Source: an uncultured bacterium
GTDB lineage: Bacteria; Verrucomicrobiota; Kiritimatiellia; RFP12; UBA1067
Assembly: GCA_902779075.1 (NCBI GenBank)
Contig: CACZAK010000027.1
Coordinates: 1-50,802 of the forward strand
Direction of reading: 5' to 3'
DNA length: 50,802 bases
Shown here: piece by piece, positions 18,201-25,780 of the stretch
Numbering within the stretch: position 1 is the stretch's first letter
How the letters are laid out: every line of letters starts with the position of its first letter
Made by a program: the position numbers and the translations under genes
The notes under the pieces: generated by a model
The model's database searches: none
What the model was told of the DNA's origin: nothing
What the model saw: only the letters and a program-made list of their open reading frames with translations

Positions 18201-19518
18201 TGGACCACTTGCCGGTCGCGCGCCAGCTCGCGCCGGACGCGCCGTCGTTCCATGCGTATTCGCCTGCGAGAGTGTCCGCGACGACGACCTTCGCGCCGTT
18301 GTCTGCAAGGGCCAGTCTGTAGCGGCTCACATTGGTTCCCGTAACCACCATCGCATCCACCTCGGCCTGCGTGAACGTGCCGTTGCCGTCGTTGATTTCA
18401 AACGTCTTTGCCGCTGCCGTGAGCGAAAGGACTGTCCCTGCGACGTTCGTCGTGCCACCGGTATAGGACGGGGTTCCGTTGAGGGTAATCACACCGCTGC
18501 CCTTGAACGTCACCACGCCGGTCTCGCCCGACTTACCTTGAAGACTGGCGCCGATTGTGATGTCATGACCGTCCGAATCAATCGTAGCGCCGTTCGCGCC
18601 GACATAGACATTGAGACCGTTGTTGGCTGGTAGAAACGAGTAGAAATCAGAATTGTTGTTTCCGCACGCTTTCAACGTACCGCCGTCGATGTTTACGGTC
18701 CCTCCCTGTCCGGAATTGTTCATATACATTTTGTTACAGGCAAGTACACCGCCATCCGTGACATTGACGACAGAAGTCTTCGCACCAGCATTGTAGTTCA
18801 GCGCAATATACCCTTTGACCGTGACCTCGCCGCCATCGACATTAAGCGTCCCCGATGAGCCGTTTTCTTGACCAAGCGTAAGATTGACATTACTTGCACC
18901 AGTATTGTCATACGAACCGCCGGCCTTCACTGTCAATATTCCCGTGCCACCGCTCAAGCCGATTCGCGAATAAGAGCCGGTAGCCTTTACTGTGCCGCCA
19001 TTTATAATCAAAGTCGCAGTCTTTCCGGAAGTTTGGCCCACCACCAAATAACCGAAACTGTATGTCCCCGAATTGATCTGCAAAGTCGAGCTGTTCAACA
19101 GATTCAAAAGCCCGGTACTGCTTATGCCATAGCTTGGATCCTCAGATTGAAACACGATAGGCGCGTCTGAATAACTTACATTGACAGCGCCGACCATCGA
19201 CGTTGTCGTGCGGAATGTGACTTTCTTGTCCCATCCGGAATTAAAGGACGGACGCCCCCCGGAACCAGCGTTTTCAAAGTTGTGATTGTCACTTGCAAAG
19301 TTGTCGGTAGTCGTCGCAACACTATGATACCAGCATCCGGTAGTACCCTTGGCATTGCCATGTTCGTCGAAATAACTCGTTTCCCCGGCATCTTTTCCGA
19401 CCCAGTCCCAGTAGGCGGCCCATGCCGATTGCGACGCGCCGAGCGCAAACGTTGCGGCGAGGAGGGAACCGAGAGTTTTCCTCCTCTTGAGGATTTTGCT
19501 CATCACTGCTGCTTTCAT
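15232..19518 (-). CDS. Giant adhesin-like secreted protein C (paralogue of B)
   Basis: The start ATG 19518 (AAAGG 8 bases upstream) opens a signal peptide (MKAAVMSKILKRRKTLGSLL...AWA, about 1-34). The 1428-residue product has W-motif module entries near residues 36 (WDWVGKDAGET), 419 (YAWNDGASGASW) and 903 (IWIGGSEGSLNDGANW), with Gly/Thr-rich beta-helix-like sequence in between. The stretch GTIEKIGTGTLTLSQSRTEQTGV matches protein B's GLLTKAGAGTLTLGSSRTEQTTV. It ends AKGMRLFFR with no barrel or LPXTG. Same inferred role as B. The 5' end and upstream DNA (about 19440-19587) are near-identical to 14975-15123, showing recent duplication or conversion of the export signal, while the rest has diverged strongly. 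Confidence 0.88.
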   Translation of the reverse strand: MKAAVMSKILKRRKTLGSLLAATFALGASQSAWAAYWDWVGKDAGETSYFDEHGNAKGTTGCWYHSVATTTDNFASDNHNFENAGSGGRPSFNSGWDKKVTFRTTTSMVGAVNVSYSDAPIVFQSEDPSYGISSTGLLNLLNSSTLQINSGTYSFGYLVVGQTSGKTATLIINGGTVKATGSYSRIGLSGGTGILTVKAGGSYDNTGASNVNLTLGQENGSSGTLNVDGGEVTVKGYIALNYNAGAKTSVVNVTDGGVLACNKMYMNNSGQGGTVNIDGGTLKACGNNNSDFYSFLPANNGLNVYVGANGATIDSDGHDITIGASLQGKSGETGVVTFKGSGVITLNGTPSYTGGTTNVAGTVLSLTAAAKTFEINDGNGTFTQAEVDAMVVTGTNVSRYRLALADNGAKVVVADTLAGEYAWNDGASGASWRATGKWSKNGVAGDWYDSTAAVFANADDKATVDSAVTAATVTFRANATVDGSAMLTVPVIAVSNGVSATINAHLAGTIEKIGTGTLTLSQSRTEQTGVTDGTLVMSGAGTTIPWDDVLLGTEAGKTAVLKFENGATLASVNWNISLGHDVNGPVGGGVTVELHKDGGDWIVPNMFTAGWNDGDVGRFYHNDGSLTVGGQCRVSSQAGSSGEFTMNSGTVTVSNNLYVGCNYNVAKGVFNMNGGSFTCIGTTYVSFSKNDEPAELHINGGTFTSAGTFIAGYDNNASVAVIDINAVGDSHGVLETKGLTLGSGSASLTFNGGELKAVGDMESSGLIKNGIAVRVGANGGIVNANGKAVTIPATIGAAGDTGAMTYKGGGTITLSAQPAYSGKTTIELGTTLVVPVAIAGANLEVTVPAGLPAGIYKIAAVSGDGAFASDILSSATFPSGFNARFFLEKGGKEIWCIYSNNASDHIWIGGSEGSLNDGANWLSGSVPASGTAIIGNPVAASLTNPEGNYFAATTIVVPVGSASVTISGTKFSNVSSITNNSLSTIEFENAVEFFENVDVVQNTGAIKFTGGATGIWLARTTDIHGTYNFTGPESRVEHAGTTVKSDGVYNLPNATFYKHNGDFHMEVGGRAEVKDAKISSTESDRHLLGTFNGEFKVNGEFLVSGGSGANDPTHYTCNGGNGTFIANKIRVNQNACIVPCKKTIMGPEGIIRGAGYVRVYNSGSHEFGSYADWAMYHNNLGNTTTDGFVIYKRSSSGVSTVTFDTTDYYSNTVARTITSEALIGAANAASAAKFGVTVKGIGKFVFANTHDDAADDKKIFSGGLTVTNSATVEVMANSCPGTGPVTLNGTSTLLLHTGGNKARTGAIVVNDGATLKVAESGTVKLGGDLKLNDGATLAFNFTDRKNAPVLDLTDKAVTFGTQAQIKVSLSGERPIGGKHILTSGSQIEDMASFVKADDCPKWVKGVGVDGDGNLYAEIIAKGMRLFFR

Positions 19519-19553
19519 CTTTCCATGCCTTTCTTGTTGTTGGTTCTGTAAAA

Positions 19554-20012
19554 TCATTGCTCCAGCCAGTCGAGGAACTCCGTAAGCGTCGGAACGACTT
19601 TTACACCTCTTCGCTCAATACGCACTCGCCGCCGTGGAATACGAGGGCGAGCCGGTGGAGCACAGTAGTCGTTGAAATCCATCTCTACCTGCGAAGCGTC
19701 CTTCGACACGGAGGAGAAATCGAACTTGAGCACAAGATACTTGCCGCGCTCATCCGTCGGATTCGCACCGATATCGGTGCCCGCGAAGAACTCCTCAAAA
19801 CGGTCGGCGTAATGCACATCGTAGTACGCCTCGAGAATGGACATCAGCAGAGACTTCCCGAACCTGCGCGGACGCAGGAAAATCGCGTACCTCGTCGCCT
19901 CAAGGTCGCGTATCTTTGCCGTACGGTCAATAAACCAGGCATTCGCACGCCTGATTTCGGCGTAGTCCGCCACGCCGTACAGTATGGCCCGAGTCTGTTC
20001 CACGCCGCGCAT
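19554..20012 (-). pseudogene. Truncated AAA-ATPase (PRRFGKS type, normally with C-terminal nuclease domain)
   Basis: The frame encodes ILYGVADYAEIRRANAWFIDRT, a P-loop-like RPRRFGKSLLMSIL and YLVLKFDFSSV, the N-terminal third of the common AAA-ATPase-like/DUF1703 family (usually about 500 residues). After NDYC the sequence becomes Arg/Pro-rich and out of character. In another frame the same DNA reads ALVFHGGECVLSEEV-stop, similar to the family's C-terminal end. This points to a large internal deletion plus frameshift. The -10 box TATAAT overlaps ATG 20012, so translation, if any, would begin at GTG 20003 as a leaderless message. Giant gene C starts 35 bases downstream. Confidence 0.7.
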
Positions 20013-20016
20013 TATA
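20011..20016 (-). promoter_or_regulatory. -10 element of the truncated ATPase / giant gene C
   Basis: Minus-strand TTTTTGGTATAATG is an extended -10 that overlaps the first ATG of the ATPase remnant. It may now drive giant gene C, whose start is about 490 bases downstream. Confidence 0.5.
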
Positions 20017-20018
20017 CC

Positions 20019-20048
20019 AAAAATCCCCGCATGTGTGCGGAGATTTTT
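20019..20048. terminator. A/T-flanked hairpin (bidirectional terminator-like) next to the ATPase promoter
   Basis: AAAAATCCCCGCA (20019-20031) pairs with TGCGGAGATTTTT (20036-20048) with one mismatch and a four-base loop; T-runs occur on either strand. It could terminate transcription from upstream genes, or place the promoter spacer under regulation. Confidence 0.55.
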
Positions 20049-20084
20049 GAGGAAATTTGACACCCCCTTGCGCCATAACAGTGG

Positions 20085-20111
20085 CAATTATGGAATTATG
20101 GAATTGTGGAA
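20085..20111. repeat. Short ATTATGGA-type tandem repeat
   Basis: Three imperfect units of ATTATGGA/ATTGTGGA lie between the ATPase promoter hairpin and the zeta-toxin relic. Low complexity; no function seen. Confidence 0.5.
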
Positions 20112-20119
20112 TAGAGGGT

Positions 20120-20250
20120 TTACTCATTGGAGGTAATTGCAAAACCCCGAATATATCTCACGCCAGGTTCGCGAAGTACGTCCTGCAAGGCGATTTCAAC
20201 CCCGCCGTCCCTCGACCAGTTACCAAGATACATCATCCCCGGCCCTCTAT
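20120..20250 (-). pseudogene. Relic 3' end of a zeta-like toxin gene
   Basis: Minus-strand translation gives GPGMMYLGNWSRDGGVEIAL followed by QD and a stop 20 residues on. This matches GPEMLYLGNWSRDDGFEIAF plus QD at the C-terminus of the intact toxin at 8118-8849. No upstream toxin sequence precedes it; it abuts an unrelated fragment. The conserved piece spans about 20165-20250. Confidence 0.7.
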
Positions 20251-20427
20251 TTGCGCGGGGTGCCCCCGAGGGATTTGCCACCCGGGGCGGACTTGAATGT
20301 CGCGTCCTCGGGTCCGTCGGAAGGATTGAGCCGGAAGTGCGAACAGTCCTTGGGCAACTCCTCCAGGCGCATGAGTTTCTGGAACCGGTAGCGTCTGGGC
20401 TGGACGCCGGGCTTGAGCGTCACCGAT
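20247..20427 (-). pseudogene. Unidentified 3' gene fragment fused to the C10 protease remnant
   Basis: One frame reads SVTLKPGVQPRRYRFQKLM, then ELPKDCSHFRLNPSDGPEDA, then FKSAPGGKSLGGTPRK-stop, with good codon character and a sharp break from the protease sequence just upstream. I do not recognise the family. The C10 protease frame itself runs on to 20233 through this DNA, giving a nonsense-like tail, so the junction is out of frame. Confidence 0.5.
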
Positions 20428-21516
20428 CGAATGTCCGGCGTCCGCCGTCGCGCTGCCGGTCGGCCTGCCCTGTATGCCCAGGATGACCGGGAGCTTGGCG
20501 TCGAGGCTGGGGATGACGTTTTGCTTGAAGGCATTGCCCTTGATACCGGCGTTCGAGTAGTCCATGATGGCGTTGGAATAGCCAAACGTGCTCACGAGGC
20601 TGTCGCCCACACGGCTGGAACTCGACGAGCTGCCGCCTGACTTGTAGCTCATGCAGACGGAAATACCGGCGTCCGAGGTCAGCTTCGCGATGCCGATTAC
20701 GTTGTTCCAGTCATACTTCACCTCGTGCGGAACGTAGGGCATGTGCGACCAGTCGTACGTGCCGCCCTGCATCGTCAAGTCGGTGTCGGTGCCGCCTACC
20801 TTGCACGTGAAGGTCTTCGGGGTCACGGACGTATTCAGAAACTCGAAATAGCGCATCGTCTGCGCAAATGCCGTCGCCACGCACCCGCACGGATAGTTGT
20901 TCGGCGTATAGTAGTTGTAGTAGTTGTGGGTGTAGCCGTTCCCGGACGTCGCCGTCGACTGGCTCCACTTCGACCGTATGAACGACGCCACGCGCAAGTC
21001 TGTGGGCGGCGATGACATCTTCGCCTGAAGCCGTTTCCCGCCGCTCTTGCCCGCCGCCATGAGCCTCGACCATTCGGATGAGGCGTCTTCATCGGTAGGG
21101 CGAGGCGTCCCGCCGAGCCGCAACCCCGCCCCAGACGAAGCGCTTGCCTCCACCGCCGCGGCCCGTGCCGCCACGTCGGCCGTCAGGAGCGCCCACATCG
21201 GGCTGTTCTCGTCCGCATCGAACGTGCCGGTCTTCGAATAGCCGAGAATCGGCGTGATCTCCGTGTCGCCCGAGGTGATGACGTAGCCGCCGCCCTTCAG
21301 GTTCACCACGTGGAACTCGCCCCTGCCATCCGCGCCCGGATACGTCGCGACCGACTCCGGCTCGGCGTCGATCTCGTCGCCCAGCGCCTCGCGCAGTCGC
21401 ACCCATCCCGTGACGGCGCCCTTCGCGTCGTCGCCGGTTACGCCCGCGCCGAACGCGGACAGCGCGACGCCCATCGTCGTCGCAAACATCGAAAACAGTT
21501 TTATTCCACGCTTCAT
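20428..21516 (-). pseudogene. C10 (streptopain-like) cysteine protease, 3'-truncated
   Basis: ATG 21516 with GGAGGT upstream opens a signal peptide (about 1-23) and a Spi-like propeptide (FHVVNLKGGGYVITSGDTE, about 68-86). The catalytic Cys is in YPCGCVATAFAQ (C212) and the catalytic His in ADAGHS (H362). Family members continue for 40 or more residues past His with the Asn/Trp loop; here homology stops at residue 363 and the frame runs into unrelated DNA (open to 20233). It is therefore probably inactive, though still translatable. Its ribosome site is embedded in the stop of the HzsA-like gene (AAAAGGAGGTAA), so translation is coupled. Confidence 0.75.
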
Positions 21517-21522
21517 CTGTCT

Positions 21523-24099
21523 TTACCTCCTTTTCGGAATGTTGTATCCGCCGCGCCGCACCCAGCAGCTGTTGCATTCACATGCGCCGTCGCGTCCGCA
21601 CGTTCCCTGCACGTCATGGGCAGGATGCGGCTTGAGCGCCTTACGGCAAAGCGCAAGCAATGCATCGCGGTCTTTCGCGTTGCACAGCCACAGTACGCGG
21701 CTCTTCGTTTCGTCAGCGCGGTTCACGAGCGCGTCGAACGGCTGCGCCGCGACGTCCGCTCCGACCTTCTCCGCGATTGCCGCACGCAGTGCCTTTTCGC
21801 CGTACGGATCGATTTCACGCGCTTCGGGGAGATTCCAGCCGTAGTCGCCGAGCGCGAACTCCGGCACGGCGAGGTCCATCCACAGGACGAGCGTGCGCCA
21901 TTCGTCCGGCGTGAGTTTCGGACCGTGTCCCGACATCAACCGCTTCGTGAGCGGGCTTGCGGCGGCGAAGTATTCGCGCGGACTCGAAACCGTCGTCCCG
22001 CCGTTGCGGGGGATGAACGCCACCTGCTTGTCGCGCACGAGGCGGTCGTGTCCCTCCGCGCCGATGAAGCTGGGGGCCTTGCCAAGTCCGTGGCAGGAGA
22101 TGCACTTGCGGTCGAAGATGGGCTGGATCGACGGCACGTAGCGGATGCACCCCTTGTAGCCCAGATTCACCTCGGGCGTGATGTCGTGAACCTTCATTTC
22201 CTCGAGATGCCGCGTCACGGAACGGCTGGAGCGCTTGTCCTCGTGGCATCCGGTGCAGCCCTGCACTTCGCCCTTCTGCGAGTAGATGAAGCTGCGCATG
22301 GTCAAGACGGCCATGCCGTTCGTGTCGATGGCCTGGAGCTGGAGCGGCACGCCGGCGGGGATGCGGAACGCCGCAGATCCGTCGGGGTTCACCGGCACCG
22401 TACCGAGCGGCTCCTTGTAGAGTTCGATGTCGCTGTTCTTGTTCGTCGTCCGGCGGCGGGCTGCTGGCTGTCCGTGCAGGAGGTTCACGCGCAGGGCGGC
22501 GATCGAACCTTTGGTAATGTTGTGGCGGCTGTCGTAGCAGTCCTCCACATAGCAGACGCCCGTGTTGTCGGCGTTCGGCGGCAGGGACGACGCGAGCACG
22601 GGCGGCTTCTTCCGCTTCACGATCGGAATCGGGTTGTACGTGCCGTAGGCGGGGTCCTTGTAGATCAACTCGCGTCCGCCGAGCGTATCGACAAGCCAGA
22701 TCGCGCTGGAACGCGGCTCCGGCCATGCCGCCATGCCGCCGGCCCATTGGGGATGTCCAGGCGGATACCAACCGGGATCGTCGCAGTAGCTTGCGAAGAA
22801 AAGCGTGTCGTTGACGGGCATGGGAGCGGCGTACGTGCCGGGCTGCTTCCACCCCTCGCTTTCGGGGAAGGGAACTTCGGGCGTGAGGCGCGTGATCGGC
22901 GCAAGACCGTCCTCGCCCTTGCGCGGGTCGAGGATGTAGAGCGAACCGCCGGTGATGCCGTGGTGCGGCGTGGCGGTGGCGACGAGCCGGTGCGAACCGG
23001 GGATGCCCTTCACCTCGGCGGAACCCGTGATGTTGCGCGACCAGTTGCCGTAGAGGTGCGCGACGGACGTGCCGTCGGGACGCACCGTCCAGAGCGAATG
23101 GAAGCGGGACGAGTGGCGGTTGACGTAGTCCCAGCGCGTGAACGCGATGCGTCCGTCGTCCAGCACCGAAGGCTCCCATTCGTTCGCCTCGCCGAACGAG
23201 AGACGCCGGATGCGGCAGTCGTACGGCGCGGGCGCGCCGACGGGCGGCACTTCGCCGCGGTAGAGGAGGAAACTCGGCGTGTAGCGTCCCCAGTGGCAAC
23301 GCCCGAAGGTCTGGCAGCGGGTGGAGGTGAAGACGAAACCGCCGTCCGGAAGATAGCAAGGATCCATGTCTTCGATGAGGACGGTCTGGCGTCCGCCCGC
23401 CGTCTCCATCGGGTCGCCGGGGCCGCCGGTGAGCTGACGCACCCAGCTGCCGTCGATCGCGCACTCGTAGATGAAGTAGCGGCGGTGGACGGTCGCGCGG
23501 TCGAGCGTTTCCGACGGATCGACCTTCGGCACCTTCAGCGCCTCGGCGTCGGCCTCGGGCTTGCGGGTGTGGTCGCAGAACGCGAAGATCACGCGGTCGG
23601 CGTCCCAGTGGAGGTCGGGGTTGAGCACGCAGCCCGTGGGCAGTTTTCCGTCGAGGAGCAGCTTCTTCTCGGGAAACGTGCGCCAGTTCTCGATGACGGC
23701 GAGTCCCGGTCCCGCATGGGAGAAGCGCCCGAGGTACTGGTCGATCATGTGGTTGAAGCGCGAGTAGGGAACGTCGCGCTGCACGCAGAGGAGACGGTCG
23801 AACTGGAGGTCGGGATGGGCGAAGAGGATTCGCCTACGGAGGCGGCGCACGACCTTCTCGACGATCGCGCGCTCGGCGGACGTCTTGGCTGTGGCGGCCC
23901 ACTTCGCATCGACCGCCATCTCCTGCGCGAAACGTTTTGCCTCATGCGCAGGGATTGACTTCGCCACGTACTCGTACGTGCGGCGGCAGAGGGCGAGCGC
24001 GTCGTCGAGGGACGACGCCGCCCCATCCGCCGTCAGACACGCCGCCGCAAACACCGCAGATACGACGCGGCAGAACAAATTTTTACATTTGTAAAACAC
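21523..24099 (-). CDS. HzsA-related di-heme protein with TolB-like propeller
   Basis: An 858-residue exported protein. The N-terminus MFYKCKNLFCRVVSAVFAAA followed by CLTADG looks like a signal peptide, possibly a lipoprotein (Cys at 21). The middle contains propeller-type repeats (DMDPCYLPDGGFVFTSTR, then WEPSVLDDGRIAFTRWDYVN) as in the hydrazine-synthase alpha-subunit-related family of Planctomycetota and Verrucomicrobiota. Two c-type heme motifs follow: CTGCH near 613-617 and CISCH near 665-669. A third Cys cluster (CGRDGACECNSC) sits at the C-terminus. These homologues are not hydrazine synthases; the role is unknown. GTG 24099 is used because no in-frame ATG exists; the -10 box lies only 6 bases upstream, implying a leaderless message. 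Confidence 0.8.
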   Translation of the reverse strand: MFYKCKNLFCRVVSAVFAAACLTADGAASSLDDALALCRRTYEYVAKSIPAHEAKRFAQEMAVDAKWAATAKTSAERAIVEKVVRRLRRRILFAHPDLQFDRLLCVQRDVPYSRFNHMIDQYLGRFSHAGPGLAVIENWRTFPEKKLLLDGKLPTGCVLNPDLHWDADRVIFAFCDHTRKPEADAEALKVPKVDPSETLDRATVHRRYFIYECAIDGSWVRQLTGGPGDPMETAGGRQTVLIEDMDPCYLPDGGFVFTSTRCQTFGRCHWGRYTPSFLLYRGEVPPVGAPAPYDCRIRRLSFGEANEWEPSVLDDGRIAFTRWDYVNRHSSRFHSLWTVRPDGTSVAHLYGNWSRNITGSAEVKGIPGSHRLVATATPHHGITGGSLYILDPRKGEDGLAPITRLTPEVPFPESEGWKQPGTYAAPMPVNDTLFFASYCDDPGWYPPGHPQWAGGMAAWPEPRSSAIWLVDTLGGRELIYKDPAYGTYNPIPIVKRKKPPVLASSLPPNADNTGVCYVEDCYDSRHNITKGSIAALRVNLLHGQPAARRRTTNKNSDIELYKEPLGTVPVNPDGSAAFRIPAGVPLQLQAIDTNGMAVLTMRSFIYSQKGEVQGCTGCHEDKRSSRSVTRHLEEMKVHDITPEVNLGYKGCIRYVPSIQPIFDRKCISCHGLGKAPSFIGAEGHDRLVRDKQVAFIPRNGGTTVSSPREYFAAASPLTKRLMSGHGPKLTPDEWRTLVLWMDLAVPEFALGDYGWNLPEAREIDPYGEKALRAAIAEKVGADVAAQPFDALVNRADETKSRVLWLCNAKDRDALLALCRKALKPHPAHDVQGTCGRDGACECNSCWVRRGGYNIPKRR

Positions 24100-24105
24100 G
24101 AAAAC

Positions 24106-24135
24106 AGTATATCACATCTGGTGAACAACTGACAA
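24106..24135 (-). promoter_or_regulatory. Promoter of the HzsA-like gene
   Basis: Minus strand TTGTCA (24130-24135), 18 bases, then TATACT (24106-24111) with TGA just before it. The expected transcription start falls at or next to the GTG start codon. Confidence 0.65.
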
Positions 24136-24206
24136 AAAAATCGCGTGTGCACCACGGGCGCACCTTGAACATTCAGAATCGTGATAGTTTGAGGATCGAC
24201 AAATGG

Positions 24207-24228
24207 GCGCGGGCGAGTTAGCCCGCGC
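24207..24228. terminator. G/C-rich hairpin downstream of the Gfo/Idh/MocA gene
   Basis: GCGCGGGC (24207-24214) and GCCCGCGC (24221-24228) form a perfect 8-base stem with a six-base loop, 46 bases after the oxidoreductase stop codon. No strong U-run follows, so it is a weak terminator or a processing hairpin. Confidence 0.5.
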
Positions 24229-24274
24229 GCCAGCGGTGAATTACGCAGATACGCCCTCATGGGGCTTACTGCGC

Positions 24275-25681
24275 TTACGCCTTCTTGCTGAGACGCATGT
24301 ACGCGCGCCTCGCGCCGTAGGGGGCGCGCTCCTCGCGCTCGAGCATCGCGTTCGCCTCGGCGTCGTTCACGAACTGCTCCTTCTTCCAGTCCCACTCGAG
24401 CTTGCGCCCGAGCTTCATGCCGATCCACGAGAGGAGGCAGGCGGTGCAGGAACGATGCGCGGTCTCCGCAGGCACTACACTGTCGTAGTTGCCCTTGATG
24501 GCGTCGATGAGGTTCTGGTGGTGGTTGCCCGTTTTCTTCTGCAGATGCGGATAGAGCGCCACTGACGGCTGGCCGGCGATGAGCGCGGGGTCGCTCGCGT
24601 CAAGCGCCTTGAGCGGCTTGCCGCCGATCACGGGGTCGCTCGCCGTGGCCTTCGCCGGGCCGCGGCTCACGAAGATCCAGCCCTTCTCGCCCACGAAGCG
24701 GACGCCGCACGGATACTTGTCCCACACGCGGACCGGCGTCCCGTCGGGATACGTGAGCGTGATGTCGTACTCGCCGTGGACGTCCCAGAGTCCGCCAGTG
24801 TGGAACTTGCCCTTGCCCTCGATGTACTTCGCGCCGATGCCTTCCCAGCCCATCGCCCAGTGGACGATGTCGAGGTGGTGCGAACCCCAGCCCGTGATCA
24901 TGCCCGCGCCGAACTGCTCGCAGCGGAGCCAGCCCGGACGGGAGTTGACCGCCCTCCTGAGATCGGCGTTCTGGCTGTGTACGCGGTCTTCCGTGTAGTA
25001 GACCTTCGGCGTGGAGCCGAGCCAGAAGTCGTAGTCGAGGCACTGTGGTACCTGCATCTCCTTCGTGTTGCCGCCGCCGGGGTCGCCGGGAAGGCCCACT
25101 TCGATGAACTTGATCTTGCCGAGGCGTCCCTCGCGCACGAACGCGCACCCCCTGTGGAAGTGATCCCACGAACGCTGCTGCGAGCCAAGCAGGAACTTGC
25201 GCCCCGTCTCCTTGATCGCGTCGGCGAAGAGACGCCCCTCGCGGATCGTGAGCGAGGCGGGCTTCTGCATATATACGTGCTTGCCAGCGAACGCGGCCTC
25301 GATGGCGATCTGCGCGTGCCAGTGGTCGGGCGTGGAGATCGAGACGATGTCGATGTCCGAACGGGAGATGAGGTCGTGGAAGTCGCGTTCGCCCACGATG
25401 GAGTCAGCGGAAGTCTTGTAATGGCGGGCCACGAGCTGCTGCATCCCCGCAAGACGGCGGGAGTCGAGGTCGCACGCGGCGACGATCCGCGCGCCCTTCG
25501 CACGCATGAACCCGGGCGCGTCCATCCCGCACCCGATGCGTCCACAGCCAATCTGCGCCACGTTGAGCGTGTTGCTCGGCGCATTCGCGTCCAGCACTCG
25601 TGCCGGGATGATGGAAGGAAAGGCCAGCGCCGACCCTGCCGCCGCCGCGCCGCGCATGAAGTTCCGTCTGCTCATTTTCAT
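24275..25681 (-). CDS. Tat-exported Gfo/Idh/MocA family oxidoreductase
   Basis: The N-terminus MKMSRRNFMRGAAAAGSALA is a twin-arginine signal (RRNFM), so the enzyme is exported folded with its cofactor. Next comes the Rossmann fold VAQIGCGRIGCGM (about 45-57), the motif YMQKPAS at the usual EKP position (Glu replaced by Gln, seen in many planctomycete-type members), and HHLDIVHWAMGWEGIGAKYI in the C-terminal domain. It ends with LSKKA. Likely a NAD(P)-dependent sugar or inositol oxidoreductase or GH109-like enzyme; substrate unknown. ATG 25681 was chosen over ATG 25693 because AAAGGA touches 25693 directly. Confidence 0.88.
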   Translation of the reverse strand: MKMSRRNFMRGAAAAGSALAFPSIIPARVLDANAPSNTLNVAQIGCGRIGCGMDAPGFMRAKGARIVAACDLDSRRLAGMQQLVARHYKTSADSIVGERDFHDLISRSDIDIVSISTPDHWHAQIAIEAAFAGKHVYMQKPASLTIREGRLFADAIKETGRKFLLGSQQRSWDHFHRGCAFVREGRLGKIKFIEVGLPGDPGGGNTKEMQVPQCLDYDFWLGSTPKVYYTEDRVHSQNADLRRAVNSRPGWLRCEQFGAGMITGWGSHHLDIVHWAMGWEGIGAKYIEGKGKFHTGGLWDVHGEYDITLTYPDGTPVRVWDKYPCGVRFVGEKGWIFVSRGPAKATASDPVIGGKPLKALDASDPALIAGQPSVALYPHLQKKTGNHHQNLIDAIKGNYDSVVPAETAHRSCTACLLSWIGMKLGRKLEWDWKKEQFVNDAEANAMLEREERAPYGARRAYMRLSKKA

Positions 25682-25717
25682 ATTGTTCAACATTCCTTTC
25701 TTTGGGTGTTTTCTATT

Positions 25718-25769
25718 AGTTTACCAAAACGGAGCCGTTCGGTGCAACAACATCAACACAACATCAACA
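25718..25769 (-). promoter_or_regulatory. Promoter and direct-repeat operator candidate of the oxidoreductase gene
   Basis: Minus strand TTGCAC (25742-25747), 18 bases, TAAACT (25718-25723, preceded by TGG). Immediately upstream are two perfect tandem 11-base units, CAACATCAACA on the plus strand (25748-25758 and 25759-25769), a spacing of one helical turn that suits a repeated regulator site. Confidence 0.5.
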
Positions 25770-25780
25770 GACGATTGGTT

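Noticed and set aside
21815..23464. 549-codon minus-strand frame overlapping the HzsA-like gene
   Set aside because: Arg/Pro/His-rich out-of-frame shadow of the same gene, no start signal.
21310..23958. 882-codon plus-strand open frame
   Set aside because: It is antisense to the HzsA-like gene and the C10 remnant, which have heme and catalytic motifs, signal peptides and ribosome sites. The antisense translation is Arg/His/Val-rich with no motif, typical of a shadow frame in G/C-rich DNA.
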